Source: Anomaloglossus baeobatrachus (Eukaryota; Chordata; Amphibia; Anura; Aromobatidae). Taken from it: a stretch of 64,000 nt of DNA. Shown one piece after another: positions 1 to 10,499 of the stretch (position 1 is its first letter; each line of letters begins with the position of its first letter). The position numbers were made by a program, and so were the translations under genes. Below the pieces are notes generated by a model, which did no database searches, was not told the origin of the DNA, and saw nothing but the letters and a program-made list of their open reading frames with translations. The stretch lies in contig NC_134355.1 in assembly GCF_048569485.1 (NCBI RefSeq), forward strand, positions 558,314,142-558,378,141, written 5' to 3'.

Positions 1-20
1 TTTTTGCTGATAAACTGTCG

Positions 21-1280
21 GTGACTATGTCTAAAATCCTTGAGACTTTGCAGTCCAGACCAGTAACTCAGACCATGGGCACTGTTGATTCAATGCTCCC
101 TGGTTCCCCTCTTTTGGAACACATCCGTGCTCCGGGGGGGTCCCATGCATCCCGGGGTGATGGCTCTGACACGGACGACAGTCCCAGACAGCCTAAGCGA
201 GCTCGCTATGAGCAACCCTCGACTTCATCACGCTGGTCAGGGTCCCAGCAGGAAGGCTCTCTGTTTGATGAGACAGAGGTTGCTGATCAGGATTCTGATC
301 CTGAGACCGCTCTCAATCTGCATACACCTGATGGGGACGCAATGGTGAATGATCTCATAGCGTCCATCAATAAAATGTTGGATATTTCTCCCACAGCTCC
401 TCCAGTGGAGGAGTCAGCTTCACAGCAGGAGAAATTCCATTTCAGGTATCCTAAGCGTAAATTGAGTACTTTTCTGGACCACTCTGACTTTAGAGAGTCA
501 GTCCAGAAACACCACGCTTATCCAGATAAGCGTTTCTCCAAACGGCTTAAGGATACACGTTATCCCTTTCCTCCTGACGTGGTCAAAGGCTGGACCCAGT
601 GTCCAAAGGTGGATCCCCCAATCTCCAGGCTTGCGGCTAGATCCATAGTTGCAGTGGAGGATGGGGCTGCACTTAAAGATGCCACTGACAGACAGATGGA
701 GCTCTGGTTGAAATCCATCTATGAAGCTATCGGCGCGTCGTTTGCTCCAGCATTCGCAGCCGTATGGGCACTCCAAGCTATTTCAGCTGGTTTGGCGCAG
801 ATTGACACTGTCACACGTACATCTGTTCCGCAAGTAGCGTCCTTAACCTCTCAAATGTCTGCATTTGCGTCTTACGCTATTAATGCTGTCCTGGACTCTA
901 CAAGCCGTACGGCAGTGGCGTCCGCCAACTCCGTGGTTTTACGCAGAGCATTGTGGTTAAGGGAATGGAAGGCAGATTCTGCTTCCAAGAAATGCCTAAC
1001 CAGTTTGCCATTTTCTGGTGACAGACTGTTTGGTGAGAGATTGGATGAAATCATTAAACAGTCCAAGGGTAAGGATTCATCCTTACCTCAGCCCAGACCA
1101 AATAAACCCCAACAGAGGAAGGGACAGTCGAGGTTTCGGTCCTTTCGAGGCTCGGGCAGGTCCCAATTCTCCTCGTCCAAAAGGACTCAAAAGGATCAGA
1201 GGAGCTCAGATTCTTGGCGGGCCCAGTCACGCCCAAAGAAAGCAGCCGGAGGAACCGCTACCAAAGCGGCTTCCTCATGA
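21..1280 (+). CDS. DIRS gag-like ORF1, C-terminal part (copy 1)
   Basis: Putative gag-like protein of copy 1; the N-terminus with the CX2CX12CX2C motif is off the window, so the left boundary is only the edge of visible open frame. Shared landmarks with copies 3 and 4 are an acidic stretch (DQDSDPETALNLHTPDGDA), FRYPKRKLSTFLDH, YPFPPDVVKGWTQCPKVDPP, an alanine-rich helix-prone block, and a basic Gln/Ser/Arg-rich tail ending at the stop. The tail overlaps the start of the RT frame. The nucleocapsid-like role is inferred from position and composition. Confidence 0.8.
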   Translation: MTMSKILETLQSRPVTQTMGTVDSMLPGSPLLEHIRAPGGSHASRGDGSDTDDSPRQPKRARYEQPSTSSRWSGSQQEGSLFDETEVADQDSDPETALNLHTPDGDAMVNDLIASINKMLDISPTAPPVEESASQQEKFHFRYPKRKLSTFLDHSDFRESVQKHHAYPDKRFSKRLKDTRYPFPPDVVKGWTQCPKVDPPISRLAARSIVAVEDGAALKDATDRQMELWLKSIYEAIGASFAPAFAAVWALQAISAGLAQIDTVTRTSVPQVASLTSQMSAFASYAINAVLDSTSRTAVASANSVVLRRALWLREWKADSASKKCLTSLPFSGDRLFGERLDEIIKQSKGKDSSLPQPRPNKPQQRKGQSRFRSFRGSGRSQFSSSKRTQKDQRSSDSWRAQSRPKKAAGGTATKAASS

Positions 1281-3177
1281 CTTTCGGCCTCCTCTCTCCG
1301 CATCCTCGGTCGGTGGCAGGCTCTCCCGCTTTGGCGACATTTGGCTGCCACATGTCAAGGACCGTTGGGTGAGAGACATTCTGTCTCACGGGTACAGGAT
1401 AGAGTTCAGTTCTCGTCCTCCAACTCGATTCTTCAGAACTTCTCCGCCTCCCGGCCGAGCCAATGCTCTTCTGCAGGCGGTGTGCTCTTTAAAGGCAGAA
1501 GGAGTGGTGATCCCTGTTCCTCTTCAGGAGCAAGGTCACGGTTTTTACTCTAATTTGTTTGTGGTGCCAAAAAAGGACGGGTCTTTCCGTCCTGTTCTGG
1601 ACCTAAAACTGCTCAACAAGCATGTGAAAACCAGGCGGTTCCGGATGGAATCCCTCCGCTCCGTCATCGCCTCAATGACTCAAGGAGATTTCCTAGCATC
1701 AATAGACATCAAAGATGCTTATCTCCACGTGCCGATTGCTCCAGAACACCAGCGTTTTCTACGCTTCGTTTTAAGAGACGAACACCTTCAGTTCATAGCC
1801 CTGCCTTTCGGTCTGGCGACAGCCCCAAGGGTCTTCACCAAGGTCATGGCAGCAGTAGTAGCAGTCCTGCACTCTCAGGGTCACTCTGTGATCCCTTACT
1901 TGGACGATCTACTTGTCAAGGCACCCTCTCAAGAGGCATGCCAACACAGCCTGAACGTTGCGCTGGAGACTCTCCAGAGTTTCGGGTGGATCATCAACTT
2001 TTCCAAGTCAAATCTGACCCCAACCCAATCGATAACATACCTTGGCATGGAGTTTCATACTCTATCAGCGATGGTGATGCTTCCGCTGGACAAACAGCGT
2101 TCACTACAGACAGGGGTGCAATCTCTCCTTCAGGGCCAGTCGCATCCCTTGAGACGCCTCATGCACTTCCTGGGGAAGATGGTAGCAGCAATGGAGGCAG
2201 TCCCTTTCGCGCAGTTTCATCTGCGTCCATTACAATGGGACATTCTCCGCCAATGGGACGGGAAGTCGACGTCCCTGGACAGGAACGTCTCCCTTTCTCA
2301 GGCGGCCAAGGATTCTCTTCAGTGGTGGCTTCTTCCCACCTCATTGTCAATAGGAAAGTCTTTCCTACCCCCATCCTGGGCGGTGGTCACAACGGACGCG
2401 AGTCTATCAGGGTGGGGAGCAGTTTTTCTCCACCACAGGGCTCAAGGTACGTGGACTCAGCAAGAGTCCACCCTTCAGATCAATGTTCTGGAAATCAGAG
2501 CAGTGTATCTTGCCCTACAAGCCTTCCAGCAGTGGCTAGAAGGCAAGCAGATCCGAATTCAGTCGGACAACTCCACAGCGGTGGCATACATCAACCACCA
2601 AGGAGGGACACGCAGTCGGCAAGCCTTCCAGGAAGTCCGGCGGATTCTGACGTGGGTGGAAGACACGGCATCCACCATATCCGCAGTTCACATCCCGGGC
2701 GTAGAAAACTGGGAAGCAGACTTCCTCAGTCGCCAGGGTATGGACGCAGGGGAATGGTCTCTTCACCCGGACGTGTTTCAGGAGATCTGTCGCCGCTGGG
2801 GGAGGCCGGACGTCGACCTAATGGCGTCTCGGCACAACAACAAGGTCCCAGCTTTTATGGCACGGTCTCACGATCACCGAGCTCTGGCGGCGGACGCCTT
2901 AGTTCAAGATTGGTCGCAGTTCCGGCTGCCTTATGTGTTCCCACCTCTGGCGCTGTTGCCCAGAGTGCTACGCAAGATCAGGTCCGACTGCCGCCGCGCC
3001 CTCCTCGTCGCTCCAGACTGGCCAAGGAGGTCGTGGTACCCGGATCTGTGGCATCTCACGGTAGGACAACCGTGGGCAATACCAGACCGGCCAGACTTGC
3101 TGTCTCAAGGGCCGTTTTTCCATCAGAATTCTGCGGCCCTGAGCCTGACTGTGTGGCCATTGAGTCCTGGATCCTAG
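1018..3177 (+). CDS. DIRS reverse transcriptase - RNase H - methyltransferase-like ORF (copy 1)
   Basis: Open frame of 719 codons; it opens without an obvious ATG, so the left limit is the frame limit and not a proven start. The RT core shows VVPKKDGSFRPVLDLKLLN near residue 185, IDIKDAYLHVPI, and the catalytic YLDD at 1897-1908. The RNase H part shows TTDASLSGWGAV, an LEIRAVYLAL stretch with the catalytic Glu, and QSDNSTAVAYINHQGG. After it comes the DAM-like domain of DIRS elements (DVDLMASRHNNKVP, then LVQDWSQFRLPYVFPPLALL). It overlaps gag at its start and the recombinase ORF over its second half. Confidence 0.92.
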   Translation: MTDCLVRDWMKSLNSPRVRIHPYLSPDQINPNRGRDSRGFGPFEARAGPNSPRPKGLKRIRGAQILGGPSHAQRKQPEEPLPKRLPHDFRPPLSASSVGGRLSRFGDIWLPHVKDRWVRDILSHGYRIEFSSRPPTRFFRTSPPPGRANALLQAVCSLKAEGVVIPVPLQEQGHGFYSNLFVVPKKDGSFRPVLDLKLLNKHVKTRRFRMESLRSVIASMTQGDFLASIDIKDAYLHVPIAPEHQRFLRFVLRDEHLQFIALPFGLATAPRVFTKVMAAVVAVLHSQGHSVIPYLDDLLVKAPSQEACQHSLNVALETLQSFGWIINFSKSNLTPTQSITYLGMEFHTLSAMVMLPLDKQRSLQTGVQSLLQGQSHPLRRLMHFLGKMVAAMEAVPFAQFHLRPLQWDILRQWDGKSTSLDRNVSLSQAAKDSLQWWLLPTSLSIGKSFLPPSWAVVTTDASLSGWGAVFLHHRAQGTWTQQESTLQINVLEIRAVYLALQAFQQWLEGKQIRIQSDNSTAVAYINHQGGTRSRQAFQEVRRILTWVEDTASTISAVHIPGVENWEADFLSRQGMDAGEWSLHPDVFQEICRRWGRPDVDLMASRHNNKVPAFMARSHDHRALAADALVQDWSQFRLPYVFPPLALLPRVLRKIRSDCRRALLVAPDWPRRSWYPDLWHLTVGQPWAIPDRPDLLSQGPFFHQNSAALSLTVWPLSPGS

Positions 3178-4196
3178 CGTCTTCAGGACTATCTCAAGAG
3201 GTCATTGCCACCATGAGACAGGCTAGGAAACTATCCTCTGCCAAGATCTACCACAGGACGTGGAAGATATTCTTAACTTGGTGCTCTGCTCAGGAAGTTT
3301 CTCCCTGGCCATTTGCTTTGCCTACCTTTCTTTCCTTCCTGCAATCCGGATTGGAAAAAGGTCTGTCGCTCAGCTCCCTTAAGGGACAAGTCTCTGCGCT
3401 ATCTGTATTTTTTCAGAAGCGCCTAGCACGACTTCCTCAGGTACGCACGTTCCTGCAAGGGGTTTGTCATATCGTCCCTCCTTACAAGCGGCCGTTAGAG
3501 CCCTGGGATCTGAACAGGGTTCTAATTGCTCTCCAGAAGCCGCCTTTCGAGCCTTTGAGGGATGTTTCCCTGTCTCGCCTTTCACAGAAAGTGGCCTTTC
3601 TAGTAGCGGTCACGTCTCTTCGGAGAGTGTCCGAGCTAGCAGCGCTGTCATGCAAATCTCCCTTCCTGGTGTTTCACCAGGACAAGGTGGTTCTGCGCCC
3701 GATTCCGGAGTTTCTCCCTAAGGTGGTATCCCCCTTTCATCTCAATCAGGATATCTCCTTACCTTCTTTGTGTCCTCGTCCAGTTCATCAATGTGAAAAG
3801 GATTTGCATTTGTTGGATCTGGTGAGAGGACTCAGAATCTACATTTCCCGCACGGCACCTCTCCGCCGCTCGGATGCACTCTTTGTCCTTGTCGCCGGCC
3901 AGCGTAAAGGGTTGCAGGCTTCCAAATCCACCCTGGCTCGGTGGATCAAGGAACCAATTCTTGAAGGCTACCGTTCTGCGGGGCTTCCGGTTCCATCAGG
4001 GCTGAAGGCCCATTCTACCAGAGCCGTGGGTGCGTCCTGGGCATTACGGCACCAGGCTACGGCTCAGCAAGTGTGCCAGGCGGCTACCTGGTCTAGTCTG
4101 CACACTTTTACCAAGCATTATCAGGTGCATACCTATGCTTCGGCGGACGCCAGCCTAGGTAGACAAGTCCTTCAGGCGGCGATTGCTCACCTGTAG
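1938..4196 (+). CDS. DIRS tyrosine recombinase ORF (copy 1)
   Basis: Open frame of 752 codons. Only the part after about position 3150 is clearly the recombinase; the first ~400 residues overlap the RT ORF in another frame and look like a Ser/Gly/Pro/Arg-rich shadow. The recombinase opens with an SAM-like DNA-binding part (MRQARK at 3213, then AKIYHRTWKIFLTWC). It then shows the catalytic set: Arg in TSLRRVSELAAL, HxxR as HSTRAVGASW, and the Tyr nucleophile in TKHYQVH. It is expected to integrate the circular DNA copy, replacing the DDE integrase of LTR elements. Confidence 0.88.
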   Translation: MPTQPERCAGDSPEFRVDHQLFQVKSDPNPIDNIPWHGVSYSISDGDASAGQTAFTTDRGAISPSGPVASLETPHALPGEDGSSNGGSPFRAVSSASITMGHSPPMGREVDVPGQERLPFSGGQGFSSVVASSHLIVNRKVFPTPILGGGHNGRESIRVGSSFSPPQGSRYVDSARVHPSDQCSGNQSSVSCPTSLPAVARRQADPNSVGQLHSGGIHQPPRRDTQSASLPGSPADSDVGGRHGIHHIRSSHPGRRKLGSRLPQSPGYGRRGMVSSPGRVSGDLSPLGEAGRRPNGVSAQQQGPSFYGTVSRSPSSGGGRLSSRLVAVPAALCVPTSGAVAQSATQDQVRLPPRPPRRSRLAKEVVVPGSVASHGRTTVGNTRPARLAVSRAVFPSEFCGPEPDCVAIESWILASSGLSQEVIATMRQARKLSSAKIYHRTWKIFLTWCSAQEVSPWPFALPTFLSFLQSGLEKGLSLSSLKGQVSALSVFFQKRLARLPQVRTFLQGVCHIVPPYKRPLEPWDLNRVLIALQKPPFEPLRDVSLSRLSQKVAFLVAVTSLRRVSELAALSCKSPFLVFHQDKVVLRPIPEFLPKVVSPFHLNQDISLPSLCPRPVHQCEKDLHLLDLVRGLRIYISRTAPLRRSDALFVLVAGQRKGLQASKSTLARWIKEPILEGYRSAGLPVPSGLKAHSTRAVGASWALRHQATAQQVCQAATWSSLHTFTKHYQVHTYASADASLGRQVLQAAIAHL

Positions 4197-4266
4197 GAAA
4201 GGGCCGTTTTTATGGCCCTATCACGAGGTATTATTTTACCCACCCAGGGATTGCTTTTGGACATCC

Positions 4267-4363
4267 CAATTGTCTGGGTCTCCCAATAGAGCGACAAAGA
4301 AGAAGGGAATTTTGTTTACTTACCGTAAATTCCTTTTCTTCTAGCTCTAATTGGGAGACCCAG
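4267..4363 (+). repeat. DIRS internal complementary region (copy 1)
   Basis: Short palindrome-like block complementary to both outer ends of the element, read as CCCAATAGAGCGACAAAG, then a segment matching the right end, then CTTCTAGCTCTAATTGGG. In the DIRS-1 model this region bridges the two ends when the circular intermediate is made. It also contains a consensus-like splice acceptor (TTCCTTTTCTTCTAG) on the plus strand. Confidence 0.85.
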
Positions 4364-4467
4364 CACCCGCCCCTGTTTTTTTTGTATACACATGTTGTTC
4401 ATGTTGAATGGTTTCAGTTCTCCGATATTCCTTCGGATTGAATTTGCTTAAACCAGTTTATTGGCTT

Positions 4468-4670
4468 TCCTCCTTCTTGCTTTTGCACTAAAACTGAGGA
4501 GCCCGTGATCCCACGGGGGGTGTATAGGCAGTAGGGGAGGGGCCTTACACTTTTAAGTGTAATACTTTGTGTGGCCTCCGGAGGCAGTAGCTATACACCC
4601 AATTGTCTGGGTCTCCCAATTAGAGCTAGAAGAAAAGGAATTTACGGTAAGTAAACAAAATTCCCTTCTT
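4468..4670 (+). repeat. DIRS right inverted terminal repeat (copy 1)
   Basis: Inverted relative to the left repeats of the other lineage A copies, from AACTGAGGAGCCCGTGATCC through the TTACACTTTTAAGTGTAA palindrome and CTGGGTCTCCCAATTAGAGC. It then carries the extra right-end sequence AGCTAGAAGAAAAGG and TTTACGGTAAGTAAAC. The GTAAGT is a consensus splice donor in the IWS1 sense direction. Confidence 0.85.
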
Positions 4671-4737
4671 TTCTGACCGTAATCTTTTCACTTTTTAGTG
4701 AGAAGTAGCTTGAATGTAATTAACATTGCTGCAATAA

Positions 4738-4875
<138 letters not shown>

Positions 4876-6133
4876 TGAGTGTGACCTGCAAATGTACAGG
4901 TGTTTAACATAGAGGAATGGAAATCCAAGTGTTAGCTTGTTAGATGTGTAACACATTTTCTATTTTACCTGTTGTAAACATTAGGTTACATATAATAGAT
5001 GTATTACTGTTCATAAGATGACCTTGACATAGGAAATACACTACTTTATGTCTTTATTCTGAGCAAATTAATACTATATTTCATTAGGCTGGAGAAGTAG
5101 GCAGGTTTTTCCTTTATCGTTCCTTTGGGAGACCCAGACCATGGGTGTTTAGCTTCTGCCTCCGGAGGACACACAAAGTACTACACTTAAAAGTGTAGCT
5201 CCTCCCTCTGAGCTTATACACCCCCTGGTGAGCCAGTCCTAGCCAGTTTATTGCTTTGTGTCAGGAGGCATACATCCACACATGCATTCTCATCTGATTT
5301 GTTTGACTTTTGGAAAGAGTTTGAAGAAAAGCGGGTCCATGTCTGGACTCCCGGCATGTCCCTTCTCACCCCACTATGTCGGCGGTGTTGTTAAGGTTGA
5401 TTTACAAGGCTGCAGCCTTACATGCCGCGCTCCTTCACCATCCCTTCTGGGCTCTGGCTTGAAGTGGGAGCCAGCACGGTCTCCATGCCTGGCAGGAGTC
5501 CGGTCTCCATCCACAGCCCCTTGAGGATTCTGTTGGACCGGAGCACTCATCCCCAGGGACATGGCTCTGCGTCTCAGCAGCTAAGTACCTGAGACGTTTA
5601 TGTTGGGGGTCCCGGTTCTTTATTGTAAGGGGAGAGTATGCTGTATGTGATTGTTTTAACTTTTCCGGCGGGTTCTCTAGCTTTTCCCTGAGAACCGCGC
5701 CGATGGTGCCTGCTTGTCGGCCTCGCCGCTTAAATTTAGGCCCTGGCTTCGCAGGAGGCCTAGTTTCATTTTCCTGCCCTCGCATGTCACTCATGCAGAG
5801 GGACAGGTTCGGCTCCTCCCGGCGGCCGTTCTACACAGGGGAGGGACACTCCCCACTGCTGGGGCGTCCCTCCTTCCCGGCAGGTCTCTATAGCCCTCCA
5901 GTTCCCGCTCTTTTATAGGAACGCCCTCTTCTCAGGCAGAGTTCACTCTGCTCTGGGACATCCTGCATTCTGCATCTCTGCTGAGGTGCTGCGACTGGGG
6001 GACCGGGCTTCGGGATCTGGAGGGCACACAACACTGCGCTCAGCGGTCTGGTAAGCCACAGCCGGTCTCCGGTTGTGGACCTCTGTATATTCTCCCTGGG
6101 GTTCATTCTCTGCAAAGCCCCCACTCCAGCAGC

Positions 6134-7590
6134 ATGTCTCACATAAGGAGCAAGGCTCCAAAGCTTTATACTGTATGCGTTGCATGTAAGCTCCTGCTGC
6201 CTGAGCCGAGCACCTATCCACATTGTGATGTCTGCTCTAACTTGGCGGTGCCACAGCCTGGAGTCTCACCCCCAGTGGTCTCTCGGGCTGCTGCTGCACC
6301 TGTGATTGAACCCCCGGCCTGGGTAGAGTCCTGTTCTAGGTCCATATCCCACTCATTTGCTGAGTCCATGGGGCTTTTGTCCCGGACTTTGATGAATATG
6401 CATCAGCCCCCCTCACAGGGTGCCTCTAATACTCTTGACAGAGGACTCCTATCCTCTGACCTCCGTCCATCGGAGCTCACGGAGGATTCATCATCTGATC
6501 CCAGATCCCGTCCTTCTAAGAGAAGGCGCAGGGTTTCCTCCCCCTCCCCATCCCACGGCTCTGTCTCAAGAGCTGACTCTCAAGATGAGGAGGATGCCCT
6601 CACTGGGGGCTCGGAGGCTATGTATCCCATCGATTTCTCTGAAGGTGACTCAGATCTTAGTGATTTGATTGCTTCTATTAATTCTGTGCTGGATCTCAAT
6701 CTGCCAGTGTCAGAGGAGCAACTCTCTTTGGCAGAAAAACATCAGTTTACCTCGCCTAAGAGAGTGAAGAGTGTGTTCTTTAACCACTCCAGTTTTCAGA
6801 CCGCTGTGACCAAACCCAGGGCCTGCCCTGACAAACGCTTTCCAAAGCGTGGTTCTGATGACCGGTTTCCATTTCCACCTGAGGTGGTCAAGGAGTGGTC
6901 TCACTCCCCAAAGGTAGACCCTCCGGTGTCTAGGCTCTCAGCCCGGACCGTTGTGTCGGTGGCTGACGGCACCTCACTTAAGGATTCCACTGACCGTCAG
7001 ATTGACCTTCTGGCCAAATCTGTGTATGAAGCTGCGGGGGCCGCGTTTTCCCCGACTTTTGCAGCAGTGTGGGCTCTCAAAGCCATCTCTGCTTCTCTAG
7101 AGGAGATGCATTCCCTCACCAAGGAATCTATGCCTGAGATGGTTACCTTAACTGCTCAGGCTTCAGCTTTTTCATCCTATGCCATGTCTGCCATGCTAGA
7201 GGCTGCTCACCGCACTGCGGTGGCTTCAGCTAATTCTCTTGTTATCCGCAGGATTTTGTGGCTTCGAGAGTGGAAGGCAGATGCTTCTTCCAAGAAGTTT
7301 CTTGCTGGGCTCCCTTTTGCTGGTTCACGGCTGTTTGGTGAACAGCTGGATGAAATCATTACAGAAGCTACTGGCGGGAAGAGTACTTCCATGCCACAAA
7401 CCAAGACCAGGAAACCCGCCCAGGGTAGGAATCAATCGAGGTTTCGTTCCTTTCGTTCCTCCAACTGGTCATCCTCTAAGCCTTCCGCCTCGTCCGCTAA
7501 CTCAGCCAAGGATCAGAAATCCAACTGGCGCCCAAAGCGCGTCCGCAGAAGACCGCAGGAGGTTCTGCCACTAAGGCAGCTTCCTCATGA
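6134..7590 (+). CDS. DIRS gag-like region (copy 2)
   Basis: Starts at ATG 6134 in the context AGCAGCATGTCTCAC, equivalent to the gag ATG of copies 3 and 4. Residues 16-35 hold CX2CX12CX2C (CVACKLLLPEPSTYPHCDVC), probably a zinc-binding knuckle. A Ser/Asp-rich acidic stretch follows, then KSVFFNHSSFQTAV, FPFPPEVVKEWSHSPKVDPP and a basic Ser/Arg/Lys-rich tail. The alignment to lineage A gag is evident throughout but with many substitutions. The right limit is approximate because the region runs on into RT. Confidence 0.75.
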
Positions 7591-9480
7591 CTCTCGGCCC
7601 GCTCCAGCCACGTCCTTAGTCGGTGGCAGGCTCTCCCACTTTGGCGACGCTTGGTTAAAGCAAGTCTCCGATCAGTGGGTGAGAGACATCATATCTCACG
7701 GCTACGGGATAGAATTCTCTTCCAGCCCTCCAAACAGATTTTTTTCTCTCAACTCCCCCTGCTCCAAGGCCGCCGCCTTCTCGCAGGCCGTGGCGTCCTT
7801 GCAGGCAAACGGAGTGATTGTCCCAGTTCCCGCTCAGGAACGGTTCAGAGGTTTTTACTCAAATCTCTTCCTAGTTCCAAAAAAGGACGGTACCTTCCGG
7901 CCCATCCTGGATCTCAAGCTTCTCAACAAGCATGTCCGGGCGCGGCATTTTCGCATGGAGTCTCTGCGATCAGTCATTGCCTCTATGACCCAAGGGGAGT
8001 TCCTGGCGTCCATCGACATCAGAGATGCCTATCTACATGTGCCAATCGCAGTGTCACATCAGCGTTGGTTACGTTTTGCGATAGGAGAGGATCATTTCCA
8101 ATTCGTGGCTCTCCCCTTCGGGTTAGCCACGGCCCCTCGGGTATTCACCAAGGTCATGGCGGCAGTGATTGCGGTCCTGCACCTCCAGGGGTTAGCAGTG
8201 CTTCCTTATCTGGACGACCTTCTGGTCAAGGGTACATCCAGCGCAGACTTCAGCGGAGTGTTTCGCTCACTCTCGCCACCCTAGCCAATTCGGGTGGATT
8301 GTCAATCTTCCCAAATCCACTCTGACCCAGAGTCTCACGTACCTAGGGATGCAGTTTGAGACTTTGCCGGCACTTGTGAAGTTGCCCTTAGACAAACAGC
8401 TGTCACTCCGGTTGGCGGTGCGCTCTCTCCTGAGGCCCCGCCGTTATACCCTCAGGCGTCTGATGCAGGTGCTGGGTCAAATGGTGGCTTTTATGGAGGC
8501 GGTTCCCTTTGCCCAGTTCCATCTGCGTCCTCTGCAGCTGGACATTCTCCGCTGTTGGGACAAGCGGCCTTCCTCCTTACAGAGGTTAGTGGCTCTGTCG
8601 CCACGGACCAGGAGCTCTCTTCAGTGGTGGCTTCGACCCCTCTCCCTGTCCCAAGGGCGCTCCTTCCTGACTCCGTCCTGGGTGATTCTCACCACGGATG
8701 CCAGCCTATCCGGCTGGGGAGCGGTACATCTCCACCACAGAGCACAGGGCACTTGGACTCCGTCCGAGTCAGCCCTTTCAATCATTGTGCTGGAATCCAG
8801 AGCTGTGCTTCTAGCTCTCCTAGCCTTTCACCACCTGTTGGCGGGCAGGCACATTCGAGTCCAGTCAGACAACGCGACAGCGGTTGCCTACATCAATCAC
8901 CAAGGCGGGACACGCAGCCGCCTGGCAATGTTGGAGGTCCAACGCATTCTTCAATGGGCGGAGGACTCAAAGTCCACCATATCCGCAGTCCACATCCCTG
9001 GCGTAGAAAACTGGGAGGCAGATTATCTCAGCCGTCAATCCGTGGACGGTGGCGAGTGGTCCCTGCACCCGGCAGTGTTTCAGTCAATCTGCCGCAAGTG
9101 GGGCACTCCGGACGTGGACCTAATGGCATCCCGTCACAACAACAAGGTTCCGGTTTACGTGGCTTGCTCCCACGATCCTCAGGCCTTCGCCGCGGACGCT
9201 CTGGTTCAAGACTGGTCCCAGTTTCGTCTGTCCTACGTTTTTCCCCCTCTAGCTCTCTTGCCCAGAGTCCTGCGCAAGATCAGAATGGAGGGCCGTCGAG
9301 TCATCCTCATTGCACCGGACTGGCCCAGGCGAGCTTGGTATCCGGACCTGCTCCAACTGTCCATGGAGATGCCGTGGCATCTTCCGGACCGTCCAGACCT
9401 GCTCTCGCAAGGTCCGTTTTTCCGCCCGAATTCTGCGGCACTCAAATTGACGGCGTGGCTCTTGAGTCCTGGATTTTGAC
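7590..9480 (+). pseudogene. DIRS RT - RNase H - methyltransferase-like region (copy 2, broken)
   Basis: Recognisable blocks in order: LVPKKDGTFRPILDLKLLNK, IDIRDAYLHVPI and YLDDLLVKG of the reverse transcriptase; LTTDASLSGWGAV and QSDNATAVAYINHQGG of RNase H; DVDLMASRHNNKVP and LVQDWSQFRLSYVFPPLALL of the methyltransferase-like domain. Coordinates are rounded. The region is interrupted and treated as a fossil. Confidence 0.85.
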
Positions 9481-10499
9481 GGCTTCTGGTATTCCTCCTG
9501 AAGTCATCTCCACTATGACTCGGGCCCGTAAGTCTTCCTCTGTCAAGATCTATCACAGGACTTGAAAAATTTTCCTGTCCTGGTGTCGCTCTTCCGGCCA
9601 TTCTCCTTGGCCATTCTCGTTGCCGACCCTTCTGTCTTTTTTACAGTCCGGTCTGCAGCTAGGACTGTCCCTCAACTCTCTCAAGGGACAAGTCTTAGCT
9701 CTATCAGTGCTGTTCCAGCGGCGTCTCGCCCGGCTGGCTCAGGTCCACACCTTCATGCAAGGTGCGTCTCACATCATTCCGCCTTATCGGCGGCCCTTGG
9801 ATCCCTGGGTCCTTAACTTGGTCCTCACGGTATTGCAGAAATCCCCTTTCGAGCCCCTTAGGGAGGTTTCTTTGTATCGTCTTTCTCAAAAAGTGGCCTT
9901 TCTAGTTGCCATAACTTCTCTCAGGAGAGTCTCTGATTTGGCTGCGCTCTCCTCGGAGTCACCTTTTTTTGTTTTTTCACCAAGACAAGGTAGTTCTCCG
10001 TCCGACCCCGGACTTTCTTCCTAAGGTGGTCTCTCCCTTCCACCTTAACCAGGATATTTCCTTGCCTTCCTTCTGTCCGGCCCCTGTTCATCGCTTTGAG
10101 AAAGCGCTGCATACTCTAGATCTGGTGCGTGCTCTCCGGATCTATGTGTCTCGCACCGCTGCGCTTAGGCGGTGCACCTCTCTTTTTGTGCTAACCACAG
10201 GGCGGCGCAAGGGTCTCTCTGCTTCTAAGCCGACCTTGGCCCGTTGGATTAGATCGACCATTTCGGACGCCTACCAGAGTACTCAGGTGCCTCCCCCGCC
10301 GGGGATCAAAGCACACTCGACCAGAGCTGTCGGTGCCTCTTGGGCTTGTAGGCACCAGGCTACGGCTCAACAAGTCTGTCAGGCTGCCACTTGGACTAGC
10401 CTGCATACCTTTTCGAAGCACTACAAAGTGCATGCTCATGCTTCGGCAGATGCGAGCTTGGGCAGACGCATCCTTCAGGCGGCTGTCGCCCACTTGTGA
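9450..10499 (+). pseudogene. DIRS tyrosine recombinase region (copy 2, broken)
   Basis: Shows the recombinase blocks KIYHRT, LSLNSLKGQVLALSVLFQRR, the Arg box TSLRRVSDLAAL, AHSTRAVGASWACRHQATAQ with the HxxR motif, and SKHYKVHAHASADASLG with the Tyr nucleophile. Interrupted; fossil. Confidence 0.83.

Larger units (their letters stand above)
1..4670 (+). mobile_element. DIRS retrotransposon, lineage A, copy 1 (left part outside window)
   Basis: Tyrosine-recombinase retrotransposon. The visible part runs from within the gag-like ORF through the RT/RNase H/methyltransferase-like ORF, the overlapping recombinase ORF, the internal complementary region and the right inverted repeat. It ends at the AACAAAATTCCCTTCTT shared by the right ends of the lineage A copies. 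The left inverted repeat, leader and gag start lie off the window. The visible ORFs are open and the sequence is very close to copies 3 and 4, so it looks young. It lies in the IWS1 intron just before exon 4763-4874, in the gene's sense direction. Confidence 0.93.
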
